Below are positions 24,776-33,087 of a DNA stretch of 64,000 nucleotides, piece by piece; the first letter of the stretch is position 1; every line of letters starts with the position of its first letter. The notes under the pieces were generated by a model. It made no database searches, was not told the DNA's origin, and was given only the letters and a program-made list of their open reading frames with translations. A program made the position numbers and the translations under genes. Source of the stretch: Clostridia bacterium (lineage in GTDB: Bacteria > Bacillota > Clostridia > Oscillospirales > Acutalibacteraceae). The stretch covers positions 186,001 through 250,000 of the forward strand of contig JAFYKZ010000026.1 in assembly GCA_017537365.1 (NCBI GenBank), in the 5' to 3' direction.

Positions 24776-26486
24776 CGAGGACACCTCCCATCTGTGAATC
24801 ACTGATTTCCTTATATTCGGGACAGTTTATGAGCAAATCTTCATGCTTTCCGTAACCTATAACCTCTCCGTTTTCAAGAACTAAAATATTATCGCAGGAC
24901 TTAACCGAGCTCACTCTCTGCGCGATAGTAATAACGGTTGAATTTGATAATTCTTTACTTAAAGCCAGGCGCAAGGCGGCATCGGTTTTATAATCAAGAG
25001 CAGACGAGGAATCGTCCAAAATTAAAATTTCAGGTCTTGCCGCAATGGCTCTTGCTATTAAAATCCTTTGTCTTTGTCCTCCGGAAATATTAGTGCCCTT
25101 AGAGGAAAGCATATAATCATATCCGCCCTCAAATGAGGTAATAAAATCGTCTGCCTGAGCTATTTTAGCAGCTTTGATTATATCTTCATCAGTTATTTCT
25201 CTACCAAAGCATATATTTTCTTTTATAGTGTCCGCATAAATGAAATCATTTTGCAAGCAAACACCAAACATAGAAGTTAATTCTTCTCTCGAATAGCTGC
25301 TAAGTTTTTGACCGTTTATTCTAATTTCGCCCGAATCAGTATCATAAAATCTAAGCAATAATTTAAGAAAAGTTGTTTTTCCGCTTCCTGTTGCTCCGAT
25401 AACACCCAAGCTCTCCCCTTTTTTAACAGTTAAGCTAAGATTTTTTAAATTATCTTTTTTGCCAAGATATGAAAAACTAACATTATCAAAAACAAAATGC
25501 GAATCATCGGTTACGGCTTCACTTTTTTCGGTTATATAAAAGTCATCAGGATTATTAATAACCTCAAATATTCTATTTGCCGATGCGGCACATTTTGTAT
25601 ACATAACAAACATTCTTGAAAGCGACATCATTGCCATAGAAATTAAAGTGAAATACTGCATAAAAGCTATAACTGTTGCCGCTGAGGACTTGCCGTTTGC
25701 CACCTGAAAAGCCGCAACCGCAACAACACCTGCTATACCTAAGTTCATTAAAAGTGTCATTATGGGATTAACTGTACTCATTATAACACCAGCATGACGC
25801 TCTTTTTTAGAAAGCTCGCGGTTAACCTTATCATATCGGCGATTTTCATATTCGTTTTTGGATAAAGCTTTTATAACTCTGATACCCTGCGTATCTTCGC
25901 GAACAACGCGCACCATACTGTCTACCGATTTCTGAACACCTATATAAAGCGGAACACCTTTTTTCGAAACGCTATAAACCGTTATAAAAATTATCGGCAA
26001 GGTTGCTATCATAACAAGAGCTAAAATCTTGTCCATAAACAAAGTTATGCCTATGCCGCCTATTAAAAGTATCGGCGCTCTCACTCCCATACGCTGAATC
26101 ATATTAACAAAATTATGAACATTATAAGTATCAGTGGTAATGCGCGATTCAAGAGACGGAATCGTGAATCTATCGGTTTCCCTTGCCGATAAATAGAGGG
26201 TTTTTGAAAATAGGTCTTTTCTAAGCGCTCTCGAAAAATCAGTTGAAACTCTTGCAGCCATTCTGTTTGCAACAATATTTCCAACACAAGCTATTATACT
26301 GAAAGCTACCATTAAAATACCATAAGAAATAACCTTATTAATTTTAAGAGTTACTATAACATTTTCAAGAATATGGGTTAAAATAAAAGGCAAAACAAGC
26401 TCGGCTAATGTTCCGATTGTTTTTATTAAAAATCCAACCGCCATACGAAAGCGATACTTTTTAAGATAAGCCAAAATATGTTTCAT
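24768..26486 (-). CDS. ABC exporter half-transporter, subunit with degenerate catalytic site
   Basis: 572 aa. The N-terminal six-helix domain (~15-310) has inter-helix coupling segments, followed by the ATPase: Walker A GATGSGKTTFLK, C-loop NISGGQRQRILIARAI and Walker B ILILDDSSSALD. The residue after the Walker B Asp is Asp instead of the catalytic Glu, and the H-loop position reads ITIAQRVSSV, with Gln where His is usual. Both changes mark the non-hydrolysing site of asymmetric heterodimers. It follows marR by 12 bases and precedes its partner subunit. Confidence 0.93.
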   Translation of the reverse strand: MKHILAYLKKYRFRMAVGFLIKTIGTLAELVLPFILTHILENVIVTLKINKVISYGILMVAFSIIACVGNIVANRMAARVSTDFSRALRKDLFSKTLYLSARETDRFTIPSLESRITTDTYNVHNFVNMIQRMGVRAPILLIGGIGITLFMDKILALVMIATLPIIFITVYSVSKKGVPLYIGVQKSVDSMVRVVREDTQGIRVIKALSKNEYENRRYDKVNRELSKKERHAGVIMSTVNPIMTLLMNLGIAGVVAVAAFQVANGKSSAATVIAFMQYFTLISMAMMSLSRMFVMYTKCAASANRIFEVINNPDDFYITEKSEAVTDDSHFVFDNVSFSYLGKKDNLKNLSLTVKKGESLGVIGATGSGKTTFLKLLLRFYDTDSGEIRINGQKLSSYSREELTSMFGVCLQNDFIYADTIKENICFGREITDEDIIKAAKIAQADDFITSFEGGYDYMLSSKGTNISGGQRQRILIARAIAARPEILILDDSSSALDYKTDAALRLALSKELSNSTVITIAQRVSSVKSCDNILVLENGEVIGYGKHEDLLINCPEYKEISDSQMGGVLVD

Positions 26487-26498
26487 TTATTTCTTCTC

Positions 26499-26924
26499 CT
26501 AATTAGTGGTAATTTCTTTTGCTTTTTCCTCAATGCGCGATAAAACCGAGAAAAATATCTCTAATTCATCCTTAGGAATATCTTTTGAAATCAAATTATT
26601 CCATTCTTTCGCTAGTAATCTTACCTGCGGCAAAATTTCCAACATTTTTTCGGTTGGATAAACCAACATACTGCGCTTATCGCCCGAATTTTCTTCTCTT
26701 CTCACATAACCTTTTTCTTCAAGCTGAGTTAATGTTCTGGCAACCGTGCTTTTATTAAGGCAAATTTCTTTTGCCAGTTCATCTTGCGAACAACCTGCCA
26801 TCCTGCTTATAGCTAAAATAAAAGTATGGTGATGTGGACATATTCCTTCAACATTTAACCTCGCAGCCCGATAAACCGATTGCGAGCGACTAATATTATT
26901 AAGTGATTTCATAAATTTTGGCAT
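26499..26924 (-). CDS. MarR-family transcriptional regulator of the ABC exporter
   Basis: 141 aa winged-helix repressor. The recognition region is SQDELAKEICLNKSTVARTLTQLEEKGYVRREE, with the wing NSGDKRSMLVYPTEK. An HHHTFILAISR segment lies in the N-terminal dimer interface. It is the first gene of a three-gene unit with both exporter subunits, so autoregulation is likely. The promoter just upstream has an 18-bp perfect palindrome starting at the -10 box, the classic arrangement for MarR autorepression. ATG at 26924 with GAGGTG 5 bases upstream. Confidence 0.93.
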   Translation of the reverse strand: MPKFMKSLNNISRSQSVYRAARLNVEGICPHHHTFILAISRMAGCSQDELAKEICLNKSTVARTLTQLEEKGYVRREENSGDKRSMLVYPTEKMLEILPQVRLLAKEWNNLISKDIPKDELEIFFSVLSRIEEKAKEITTN

Positions 26925-26947
26925 TTTAGCACCTCAAAATAAAAAAT

Positions 26948-26965
26948 TAGTTGCATATGCAACTA
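26948..26965. promoter_or_regulatory. Palindromic operator for the MarR regulator
   Basis: Perfect 18-bp palindrome TAGTTGCATATGCAACTA. It starts at the last base of the -10 box of the marR promoter and covers the expected transcription start, 23 bases before the marR ATG. TTGCATATGCAA-type cores are typical of MarR-family sites. Binding is inferred. Confidence 0.85.
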
Positions 26966-26994
26966 TTATATAGAAAATACTAAAAAATGTCAAT
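26965..26994 (-). promoter_or_regulatory. Promoter of marR and the ABC exporter genes
   Basis: Minus strand TTGACA (26994-26989), 18 bases, TATAAT (26970-26965). Both boxes match consensus. The -10 touches the palindromic operator, so bound repressor would block polymerase. Confidence 0.9.
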
Positions 26995-27002
26995 ATAAAA
27001 GA

Positions 27003-27031
27003 CAAAACCCACCATAAAAATATGATGGGTT
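27003..27031 (-). terminator. Terminator of the decarboxylase operon
   Basis: On the minus strand an 11-bp stem (AACCCATCATA pairing with TATGGTGGGTT, one G-U pair) with a 4-base loop. It is followed by a T-rich tail (TTTTGTCTTTT). It lies 12 bases after the stop of the alpha subunit. Confidence 0.85.
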
Positions 27032-27043
27032 AAATTATATCTA

Positions 27044-28447
27044 TTAAATTGAAAGGTCTTCAACAATAAGATTTCTAACTTCGTTTTCGTCTTCAACTTT
27101 ATCGCGAATTGCAAAGAATTTCTCTGCAACCTGCGGGAAAAGCGCATAGCTCAAAACATCCTCAGCAGATTTGCCTATTCCCTTTTCTTTCATTTCGCTT
27201 GCATATTTTTCAAGCTCTGGCTCTAACAAATCAGCAGGACGGCAAGTGATAACCTTGTCATCTCCGATAGCCTTCTTACGAACCTCCTCATTAACGGGAG
27301 CAGGAAGTTTGCCGTATTCGCCGCGAAGAACAGCCTTTGATTCCTTTGGTACCATCTTATATCTCTCGCCAGAAAGCACATTAAGAACTGCCTGAGTACC
27401 AACAATTTGGCTAGTTGGAGTTACAAGCGGAGGATAACCGAAATCCTTTCTAACGCGCGGAACTTCATCAAGAACCTCATAGTATTTATCCTCAGCATTT
27501 GCTTGCTTTAATTGAGAAATAAGATTAGAAAGCATACCGCCGGGAACTTGATAAATTAAGGTTTTGGTATCAACATTAAGCACCTTGGGGTCAAGAGTGC
27601 CTTCTGCTTTCATTTTATCAGCAACAGTTCTGAAATGAGCCGCAACCTCGCTTAAAGCAGTTAAATCAAGACCTGTATCACGCTCGGTACCTTTTAAAGT
27701 TGCAACCAAAGCCTCGGTTGCAGGGTTTGCAGTACCGTTTGCGAAAGGAGATAATGCACAGTCAACAATATCAACACCTGCTTGAACTGCCATCAAATAG
27801 GTCATATCGCCTGTTCCGGTTGTATTATGAGTATGCAAATGAATTGGGCATTTAACATTTTCTTTAAGCTTTTTAACCAAAGAATATGCATCAAAAGGAA
27901 GAAGCAAGTTAGCCATATCCTTAATACAAATAACATCAGCACCCATACTCTCTAATTCCTTAGCGAGATTAACGAAATATTCTTCATTATGAACAGGGCT
28001 TTCGGTATAGCTTAACGCAGCCTCACAAATGCCACCATATTTCTTAGTTGCCTTAATAGCCTGCTCAATATTACGAACATCATTCAAAGCATCGAAAATA
28101 CGAATAACATCAATACCGTTTTCAATAGATTTAGCAACAAAAGCCTCAACAACATCATCGGCATAATGCTTATAACCTAAAAGGTTTTGACCTCTAAGCA
28201 ACATTTGAAGCTTAGTGTTAGGCATATGCTTTTTGATGGTGCGAAGTCTTTCCCAAGGGTCTTCGTTTAAAAATCTCATGCAAGCATCAAAGGTTGCACC
28301 GCCCCAACATTCAACCGACCAATAGCCGATTTTATCTAACTTTTCGAGAACGGGAATCATATCTTCGATTTTCATTCTTGTAGCCGCTTGCGACTGATGA
28401 GCATCACGAAGAATAGTATCTGTAATAAACAGTTTTTTATTTTCCAT
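27044..28447 (-). CDS. oadA: Oxaloacetate decarboxylase alpha subunit (carboxyltransferase)
   Basis: 467 aa. TIM-barrel carboxyltransferase of the pyruvate/oxaloacetate group: metal site in TDTILRDAHQSQAATRM, then ECWGGATFDACMRFL, IKDMANLL and the metal histidines in HLHTHNTTG. A post-barrel PYC_OADA region ends the protein. There is no C-terminal biotin domain; the carrier is a separate gene in the same unit. It would move CO2 from oxaloacetate (or another carboxylic acid) to carrier biotin. The gene set oadG-carrier-oadB-oadA lies on one transcript. Pyruvate carboxylase subunit B is the main alternative, but the adjacent OadB argues for the sodium pump. Confidence 0.93.
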   Translation of the reverse strand: MENKKLFITDTILRDAHQSQAATRMKIEDMIPVLEKLDKIGYWSVECWGGATFDACMRFLNEDPWERLRTIKKHMPNTKLQMLLRGQNLLGYKHYADDVVEAFVAKSIENGIDVIRIFDALNDVRNIEQAIKATKKYGGICEAALSYTESPVHNEEYFVNLAKELESMGADVICIKDMANLLLPFDAYSLVKKLKENVKCPIHLHTHNTTGTGDMTYLMAVQAGVDIVDCALSPFANGTANPATEALVATLKGTERDTGLDLTALSEVAAHFRTVADKMKAEGTLDPKVLNVDTKTLIYQVPGGMLSNLISQLKQANAEDKYYEVLDEVPRVRKDFGYPPLVTPTSQIVGTQAVLNVLSGERYKMVPKESKAVLRGEYGKLPAPVNEEVRKKAIGDDKVITCRPADLLEPELEKYASEMKEKGIGKSAEDVLSYALFPQVAEKFFAIRDKVEDENEVRNLIVEDLSI

Positions 28448-28464
28448 TACTTTACTCCTAAAAA

Positions 28465-29673
28465 TTACTTACAAAGTGCAATAAGAACACCTGCGGCAAT
28501 AGCCGAGCCAATAACACCTGCAACATTTGGACCCATAGCATGCATAAGCAAGAAGTTTGATGGGTTTTCCTTTTGACCAACACTCTGAGAAACACGAGCC
28601 GCCATAGGAACAGCCGAAACACCTGCCGAGCCGATAAGTGGGTTAACCTTGTTTTTAGTAAACAAGTTCATAAATTTAGCTAATATTACGCCGCCAGCAG
28701 TACCCATACTGAAAGCTACAATACCCATTGCCAAAATCTTTAAGGTATTTAGATTTAAGAAAGCTTCTGCAGTTGCAGTTGCACCAACCGAAATACCCAA
28801 GAAAATGGTTACGATATTCATAAGCTCGTTTTGAGCTGTTTTGCAAAGACGCTCACAAACCCCTGATTCTTTCCAAAGGTTTCCAAGCATTAAGCAACCA
28901 ACCAAAGGTGTTGCAGAAGGAACTAATAAAGCCACGAAAATAGTTACAGCAATCGGGAAAATAATTTTCTCAGTTTTAGAAACTTTTCTTAAAGGCTTCA
29001 TAATAATATTGCGCTCTTTTTTGGTGGTTAAAAGCTTCATAATCGGAGGTTGAATAACCGGCACCAAAGCCATATAGCTATATGCCGCAACCGCAATAGG
29101 ACCTAACAAATCAGGGAAAAGCTTAGAGGTTGTGTAAATAGCGGTAGGACCGTCTGCACCGCCAATAATACCGATAGAAGCGGCAGCAGCCTGAGGGAAT
29201 CCTAAATAAATACAACCAATAAATGTTGCAAAAATACCAATTTGAGCCGCAGCACCTAAAAGCAAGGATTTAGGGTTTGAAATCAAAGGTTCAAAGTCAG
29301 TCATAGCTCCAATACCAACAAATATCAAACAGGGATAAATACAGGTTTTAACACCAATATAAAGAATATCCAACAATCCGCCGTTTGACATAATATGTCC
29401 GTAGCTATGGTAAAACTCGCTGCTCTCGTCCATAAAATTGGCCCAAAGGTCAGTATGATACATAGCATCAAACGGAGTGAAAGCAGTAAGATTGGTAAGC
29501 AACATACCAAAAGCTATACCAACGAGCAAAAGGGGTTCAAACTGTTTCTTAATTCCAAGCCAAAGCAGGAAAAGCGAAACACAAATCATAACAAGAGAAG
29601 GCCAATTTTCCGTAATCTTACCAAAAAGCAGATAAAAGCCTGTCTCCTTTAAAAAGCCTATCATCTGTTCCAT
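28465..29673 (-). CDS. oadB: Sodium-translocating decarboxylase beta subunit
   Basis: 402 aa, about ten hydrophobic segments, OadB/GcdB/MmdB family. [15 protein letters not shown] and the later [14 protein letters not shown] and [20 protein letters not shown] are the family's conserved membrane stretches carrying the residues thought to bind Na+. It decarboxylates carboxybiotin and exports Na+, turning decarboxylation energy into an ion gradient. The subunit alone does not say which acid is used; the alpha subunit points to oxaloacetate. It is 13 bases downstream of the carrier gene. Confidence 0.95.
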   Translation of the reverse strand: MEQMIGFLKETGFYLLFGKITENWPSLVMICVSLFLLWLGIKKQFEPLLLVGIAFGMLLTNLTAFTPFDAMYHTDLWANFMDESSEFYHSYGHIMSNGGLLDILYIGVKTCIYPCLIFVGIGAMTDFEPLISNPKSLLLGAAAQIGIFATFIGCIYLGFPQAAAASIGIIGGADGPTAIYTTSKLFPDLLGPIAVAAYSYMALVPVIQPPIMKLLTTKKERNIIMKPLRKVSKTEKIIFPIAVTIFVALLVPSATPLVGCLMLGNLWKESGVCERLCKTAQNELMNIVTIFLGISVGATATAEAFLNLNTLKILAMGIVAFSMGTAGGVILAKFMNLFTKNKVNPLIGSAGVSAVPMAARVSQSVGQKENPSNFLLMHAMGPNVAGVIGSAIAAGVLIALCK

Positions 29674-29686
29674 AAAAATTCACCAA

Positions 29687-30052
29687 TTAACCAATAACGC
29701 AAAGAGTAGCACCTGTTTCAACCGAAGCACCCTTAGTAACATCAACTGAAACAACAGTACCGTCGCAAGTAGCCATAATTTCGTTTTCCATCTTCATAGC
29801 TTCTAAAATGAATAAAACATCGCCCTTTTTAACTGTAGCGCCATTGCTAACATTAACAGCTAAAATATTTCCGGGCATAGGAGCCACAACTTTTTCACCT
29901 GCTGCATTAGAAACAGGAGCTGCAGCTACAGGAGCAGGAGCAGCTGCGGGTGCAGCGGCAGGAGCTGGAGCTGCTTTAACATCAGCAGCGTCTACAACCT
30001 CAAGAGTAATTTCGTAAGAAGTACCATTAACAGTAACATTATATTTTTTCAT
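29687..30052 (-). CDS. Biotin carboxyl carrier protein of the decarboxylase
   Basis: 121 aa. A short N-terminal beta segment (KKYNVTVNGTSYEITLEV) is joined by an Ala/Pro linker (~27-50) to a biotinyl domain with the biotinylation site EAMKMEN (Lys87). The carrier shuttles CO2 between the alpha and beta subunits. Its location between oadG and oadB and the missing biotin domain in OadA show it is the dedicated carrier (GcdC/MmdC-like). The linker is encoded by a GC-richer, repetitive stretch. A biotin ligase is not in the window. Confidence 0.95.
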   Translation of the reverse strand: MKKYNVTVNGTSYEITLEVVDAADVKAAPAPAAAPAAAPAPVAAAPVSNAAGEKVVAPMPGNILAVNVSNGATVKKGDVLFILEAMKMENEIMATCDGTVVSVDVTKGASVETGATLCVIG

Positions 30053-30071
30053 AATTTTTTACACCTTTTTC

Positions 30072-30359
30072 TTATATTTTTTTAAATGATAAAATTCTGA
30101 TTGCAGAAATATCAGTACCTAACTCCTCTGCAACTGCGGCAGAAACAGCGGCAATGATTTCCTGACGGTTTTCAATTGGCATTTGAACAGCACTAACAGC
30201 GGGAGGATTGTTAGTTGGAGTTTCATTTACGGAAGACTTTTTGTTGTTTCCGAGAGAACATAATGCACTTACTATTTTGCAAAGCAAAACAATTGATATA
30301 AGGCCTATAAATACAACACTTACACCCATACCCACAATAAACCATTGATATGCAGTCAC
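30072..30359 (-). CDS. Decarboxylase gamma (OadG-like) membrane subunit
   Basis: 95 aa from a GTG at 30359. AAGGAGGTG lies 6 bases upstream, whereas an earlier TTG (30377) would translate the ribosome site. One membrane helix (~8-28, IVGMGVSVVFIGLISIVLLCKIV), a Ser/Thr/Pro-rich linker and a short C-terminal helix (IIAAVSAAVAEELGTDISAIRILSFKKI) follow. This is the typical layout of OadG/MmdD subunits, which assemble the complex. It is the first gene of the unit, with a good promoter at 30440-30468. Confidence 0.87.
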   Translation of the reverse strand: MTAYQWFIVGMGVSVVFIGLISIVLLCKIVSALCSLGNNKKSSVNETPTNNPPAVSAVQMPIENRQEIIAAVSAAVAEELGTDISAIRILSFKKI

Positions 30360-30439
30360 TAATGGCACCTCCTTCAAGTGCTATAATATTAAAATCGAAT
30401 ATATTGTTTATAAAATAGCAAAATTTACCGATTATATCC

Positions 30440-30468
30440 ATTATATATGTTATCGCTATAATATGCAA
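30440..30468 (-). promoter_or_regulatory. Promoter of the decarboxylase operon
   Basis: Minus strand TTGCAT (30468-30463), 17 bases, TATAAT (30445-30440). A second TATAAT sits 9 bases further downstream (30436-30431) and may serve as an alternative. The leader to the GTG of oadG is ~70 bases, with no obvious riboswitch fold. Confidence 0.75.
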
Positions 30469-30618
30469 GCAAATTTTTCAAAAAAAATAGATTTTTTATT
30501 CATTTTAATATTTTCTTTAAATTTTACATTTTTATACCATCGTAACCAAAATAATGAAAACGAAATAGTATATTAAGGGACAATCATATTCCCTATTTGA
30601 TATAAAGGAGCTGTCCTG

Positions 30619-30888
30619 ATGGAAAAAAGACTTTATGAGCTTCTTGAAATGCAAAAAATTTCAAACAGAAACAGTAATAACCAAGGTCCAGTTACTGTTC
30701 CATCTTGTATAGACGGAAATTATTGCGTTTCAGAACCAAGACAAATAAACGGCGGAATTTTAACAATGGCTTTTGTTGACAGCCAACCTCTCGAAAGTGT
30801 TTATGAGCCAGAACAGGCATTAAAATGCGGAACCCTATTTCCGAATATAAACAAACCTTTCTTATGCGGAGGTATGAAGTATGAATAA
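30619..30888 (+). CDS. cotJA: Spore coat-associated protein CotJA
   Basis: 89 aa. The C-terminal half has the CotJA pattern: MAFVDSQPLESVYEPEQAL then CGTLFPNINKPF. The N-terminus is variable and Asn-rich. In Bacillus the cotJ operon is made in the mother cell and its products join the inner spore coat. It is the first gene of cotJABC, overlapping cotJB by 8 bases. The ribosome site is AAAGGAG. A mother-cell (SigE-type) promoter could not be fixed in the 240-base gap upstream. That gap does hold a small dyad, AGGGA...TCCCT, near 30576-30592. Confidence 0.88.
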   Translation: MEKRLYELLEMQKISNRNSNNQGPVTVPSCIDGNYCVSEPRQINGGILTMAFVDSQPLESVYEPEQALKCGTLFPNINKPFLCGGMKYE

Positions 30889-31144
30889 ACGAGAAATGAA
30901 AAAAAGAATTTATGAAATTGATTTTGCAATTTATGAGTTAGTATTATTTTTAGACACCCACCCAACAAACCGAAAAGCTATGGAACTTCTTTGCGAGTAC
31001 CGTAATAAAAGAACCGAAACAATAGCTGCATACGAGGCGCAGTATGGCGATTATATCTCAACAATAAAAGATGTACCCGCTACTGAATGTTGGAAATGGC
31101 TCAAAGGTCCATGGCCTTGGGAAAATAACTTTATGGAGGGTTAA
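30881..31144 (+). CDS. cotJB: Spore coat protein CotJB
   Basis: 87 aa, all-helical. It matches the CotJB family through AIYELVLFLDTHPTNRKAMELLCEYRNKR and the C-terminal WPWENNFMEG, a Trp/Pro signature of these proteins. It is thought to be a structural partner of CotJC in the coat. It overlaps cotJA by 8 bases and is followed after 5 bases by cotJC, whose ribosome site (GGAGGG) lies inside its last codons. Confidence 0.92.
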   Translation: MNKREMKKRIYEIDFAIYELVLFLDTHPTNRKAMELLCEYRNKRTETIAAYEAQYGDYISTIKDVPATECWKWLKGPWPWENNFMEG

Positions 31145-31149
31145 ATGTT

Positions 31150-31764
31150 ATGTGGAAATATGAAAAAAAGTTGCAGTATCCAATAAATATTAAAAATGTT
31201 AACCCTAAATATGCTCAGATAATTATCAGTCAATACGGCGGACCTGACGGTGAGCTCGGAGCTTCAATGAGATATTTAACTCAGCGTTATTCTCAGCCTT
31301 TCGATGAGGTTAAAGGAATTCTAACCGACATCGGCACAGAAGAGCTAGCCCACCTCGAAATGATTTGTGCTATGGTGCATCAGCTAACAAGAAATCTAAC
31401 CGAAGAAGAAATTAAAGCTAGTGGTTTTGATAAATACTTCGTGGACCATACGAATGCGGTTTATCCGATAGCCGCTTCAAGCTTGCCTTGGAGAGCTGAA
31501 TATATTCAAGCAAAGGGCGATATTTTAGCCGACTTGCACGAAGATTTAGCCGCCGAACAAAAAGCAAGAGTAACCTACGACAATTTATTAAGACTAATAG
31601 ATGACCCCGATATTTTAGAACCTCTTAAATTCTTGCGTCAAAGAGAGATAGTCCATTACCAACGCTTCGGTGAAGCAATGCGACTTACAACCGATAAACT
31701 CAATGAAAAGAATTTCTATGCATTTAACCCTGGATTTGACACAAAAGTTTGCAAGAAAAAGTAA
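31150..31764 (+). CDS. cotJC: Manganese catalase-family spore coat protein CotJC
   Basis: 204 aa. Ferritin-like four-helix protein with the di-manganese ligands in TDIGTEELAHLEMICAM and DLAAEQKARVTYDNLL, plus REIVHYQRFGEA. CotJC is the manganese catalase-like component of the coat and may remove peroxide in mother cell or spore. It is the last gene of cotJABC and is closed by a strong 16-bp hairpin at 31782-31817. Confidence 0.94.
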   Translation: MWKYEKKLQYPINIKNVNPKYAQIIISQYGGPDGELGASMRYLTQRYSQPFDEVKGILTDIGTEELAHLEMICAMVHQLTRNLTEEEIKASGFDKYFVDHTNAVYPIAASSLPWRAEYIQAKGDILADLHEDLAAEQKARVTYDNLLRLIDDPDILEPLKFLRQREIVHYQRFGEAMRLTTDKLNEKNFYAFNPGFDTKVCKKK

Positions 31765-31781
31765 TTTCTATAAACCTGTTA

Positions 31782-31817
31782 AATACAAAAGCACTGCGAT
31801 TGCAGTGCTTTTGTATT
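31782..31817. terminator. Terminator after cotJC
   Basis: Perfect 16-bp stem (core GCACTGC/GCAGTGC extended by AATACAAAA/TTTTGTATT) with a 4-base loop GATT. The plus-strand arm ends in a T-rich stretch. It lies 17 bases after the cotJC stop and just before the apbE promoter. Confidence 0.9.
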
Positions 31818-31825
31818 CTATATCC

Positions 31826-31854
31826 TTGACAATAAATTTTAATTATTGTAATAT
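31826..31854 (+). promoter_or_regulatory. Promoter of apbE
   Basis: TTGACA (31826-31831), 17 bases, TAATAT (31849-31854). The -35 is perfect and the -10 has four of six matches. It begins 9 bases after the cotJC terminator, making apbE a separate unit from cotJABC. Confidence 0.75.
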
Positions 31855-31891
31855 TAAATCAACAATTAAAAAATATTTACCGGGAACTAAT

Positions 31892-32935
31892 ATGAAACAA
31901 AAAATTTTATGTCTTGTTATAGCACTTCTCATAATTTTAGGCTCACTTTGCTCATGTTCGCCAAAAAATGAAAAGAATAAATACACAACCGATTCTATGG
32001 AATATTTCGATACCGTTATAACAATTATCGGTTATGCAAACAGCCAAGAAGAATTTGATGAAATTTCTAACGATATATTAGCGCAATTTGCCGAATATCA
32101 CAAGTTATATTCCATTTATGATAAATTTGAAGAAATAGAAAATTTATATACTATCAATGAGCTTGTAGGCGGTAAACACCGCACGGTTGAGGTTGACCAA
32201 CGAATTATAGATTTACTTCTTTTTGCTAAGGAAATGTATGCCAAAACTAACGGTATAATGAATGTTGCGATGGGAAGTGTTTTATCTGAGTGGCACAAAT
32301 GTCGTATAAACGGCATTGAAAATCCAGAAAAAGCCGTTCTGCCTGATATAAAATCATTAAAAGATGCCTCAAAGCATACCGACATTTCAAAAATGATAAT
32401 AGACGATGCACAAAATACCGTTACTCTAACCGACCCTGAAATGAGCTTAGATATTGGAGCTATTGCCAAAGGATATGCAACCGAGCGCATTGCAAAGGAA
32501 CTCGAAAAAAGCGGTGTTACAGGATATCTTCTAAATGTTGGTGGTAATGTCCGCACGATTGGAAACAAAGCCGACGGCACAAAGTGGACAGTTGGAATAG
32601 AAAACCCAAATGGTAACGATTATTTAGCTTATTTAAAACTAAACGGTGAATCAGTGGTAACAAGCGGCTCATACCAACGGTTTTACTATGTTGACGGAAA
32701 ACCTTATCACCATATAATTAATCCTAATACCCTTATGCCTGCTGCATACTATTTATCTGTATCAATAATATGTGATGATTCAGGGTTGGCAGACGCCCTT
32801 TCAACTGCGCTATTTTGTATGCCTCAATCTGACGGATTATCTTTAATAAAATCGCTGGACGGTGTTGAAGCTATGTGGGTTGATAAAAATGGCAAAAAAA
32901 CATTTTCTCCCGATTGGAAAGATTTAGAAAAATAG
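31892..32935 (+). CDS. apbE: ApbE, FMN transferase lipoprotein
   Basis: 347 aa from the ATG at 31892. An upstream in-frame ATG (31670) would overlap cotJC and its terminator. The N-terminus is a lipoprotein signal (LIILGSLCSC, lipid Cys likely residue 22). ApbE landmarks follow: MNVAMGSVLSEWH, LDIGAIAKGYATERI, LLNVGGNVRTIG, TSGSYQRFY and HHIINP. It attaches FMN from FAD to a Thr of target proteins outside the membrane. RnfG and RnfD, the usual targets, are encoded just downstream, after a terminator and a new promoter. The lipid anchor places it on the outer face of the membrane. Confidence 0.95.
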   Translation: MKQKILCLVIALLIILGSLCSCSPKNEKNKYTTDSMEYFDTVITIIGYANSQEEFDEISNDILAQFAEYHKLYSIYDKFEEIENLYTINELVGGKHRTVEVDQRIIDLLLFAKEMYAKTNGIMNVAMGSVLSEWHKCRINGIENPEKAVLPDIKSLKDASKHTDISKMIIDDAQNTVTLTDPEMSLDIGAIAKGYATERIAKELEKSGVTGYLLNVGGNVRTIGNKADGTKWTVGIENPNGNDYLAYLKLNGESVVTSGSYQRFYYVDGKPYHHIINPNTLMPAAYYLSVSIICDDSGLADALSTALFCMPQSDGLSLIKSLDGVEAMWVDKNGKKTFSPDWKDLEK

Positions 32936-32940
32936 TTTAT

Positions 32941-32975
32941 AAAACCATTTCCTAAAAACATTGGAAATGGTTTTT
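32941..32975 (+). terminator. Terminator after apbE
   Basis: 12-bp stem AAAACCATTTCC/GGAAATGGTTTT with a 10-base loop, followed by T run (TTTTTGTTT). It lies 5 bases after the apbE stop. Confidence 0.88.
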
Positions 32976-33014
32976 GTTTATATAGTTTTAAAGTTTGTTA
33001 AAATTTTAATCTAC

Positions 33015-33043
33015 TTGACATTATTATACATATATTTTAAAAT
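33015..33043 (+). promoter_or_regulatory. Promoter of the rnf operon
   Basis: TTGACA (33015-33020), 17 bases, TAAAAT (33038-33043). The transcript would start near 33050, with an AGAAAGG ribosome site at 33070-33076 before the ATG at 33088. Confidence 0.85.
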
Positions 33044-33087
33044 TTATATATATTTTATTAATAATATTGAGAAAGGCATATATATTT

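Noticed and set aside
27044..28447. Pyruvate carboxylase subunit B
   Set aside because: It is encoded with OadB, OadG and a dedicated carrier and no biotin carboxylase, which fits the sodium pump better.
30540..30618. A SigE-type promoter for cotJABC
   Set aside because: CATATT and TATATT elements are present but the spacing does not fit; the small dyad AGGGA...TCCCT has no clear role.
31670..31891. Longer apbE start at ATG 31670
   Set aside because: It overlaps cotJC and crosses a strong terminator and the apbE promoter; the lipoprotein signal starts at 31892.
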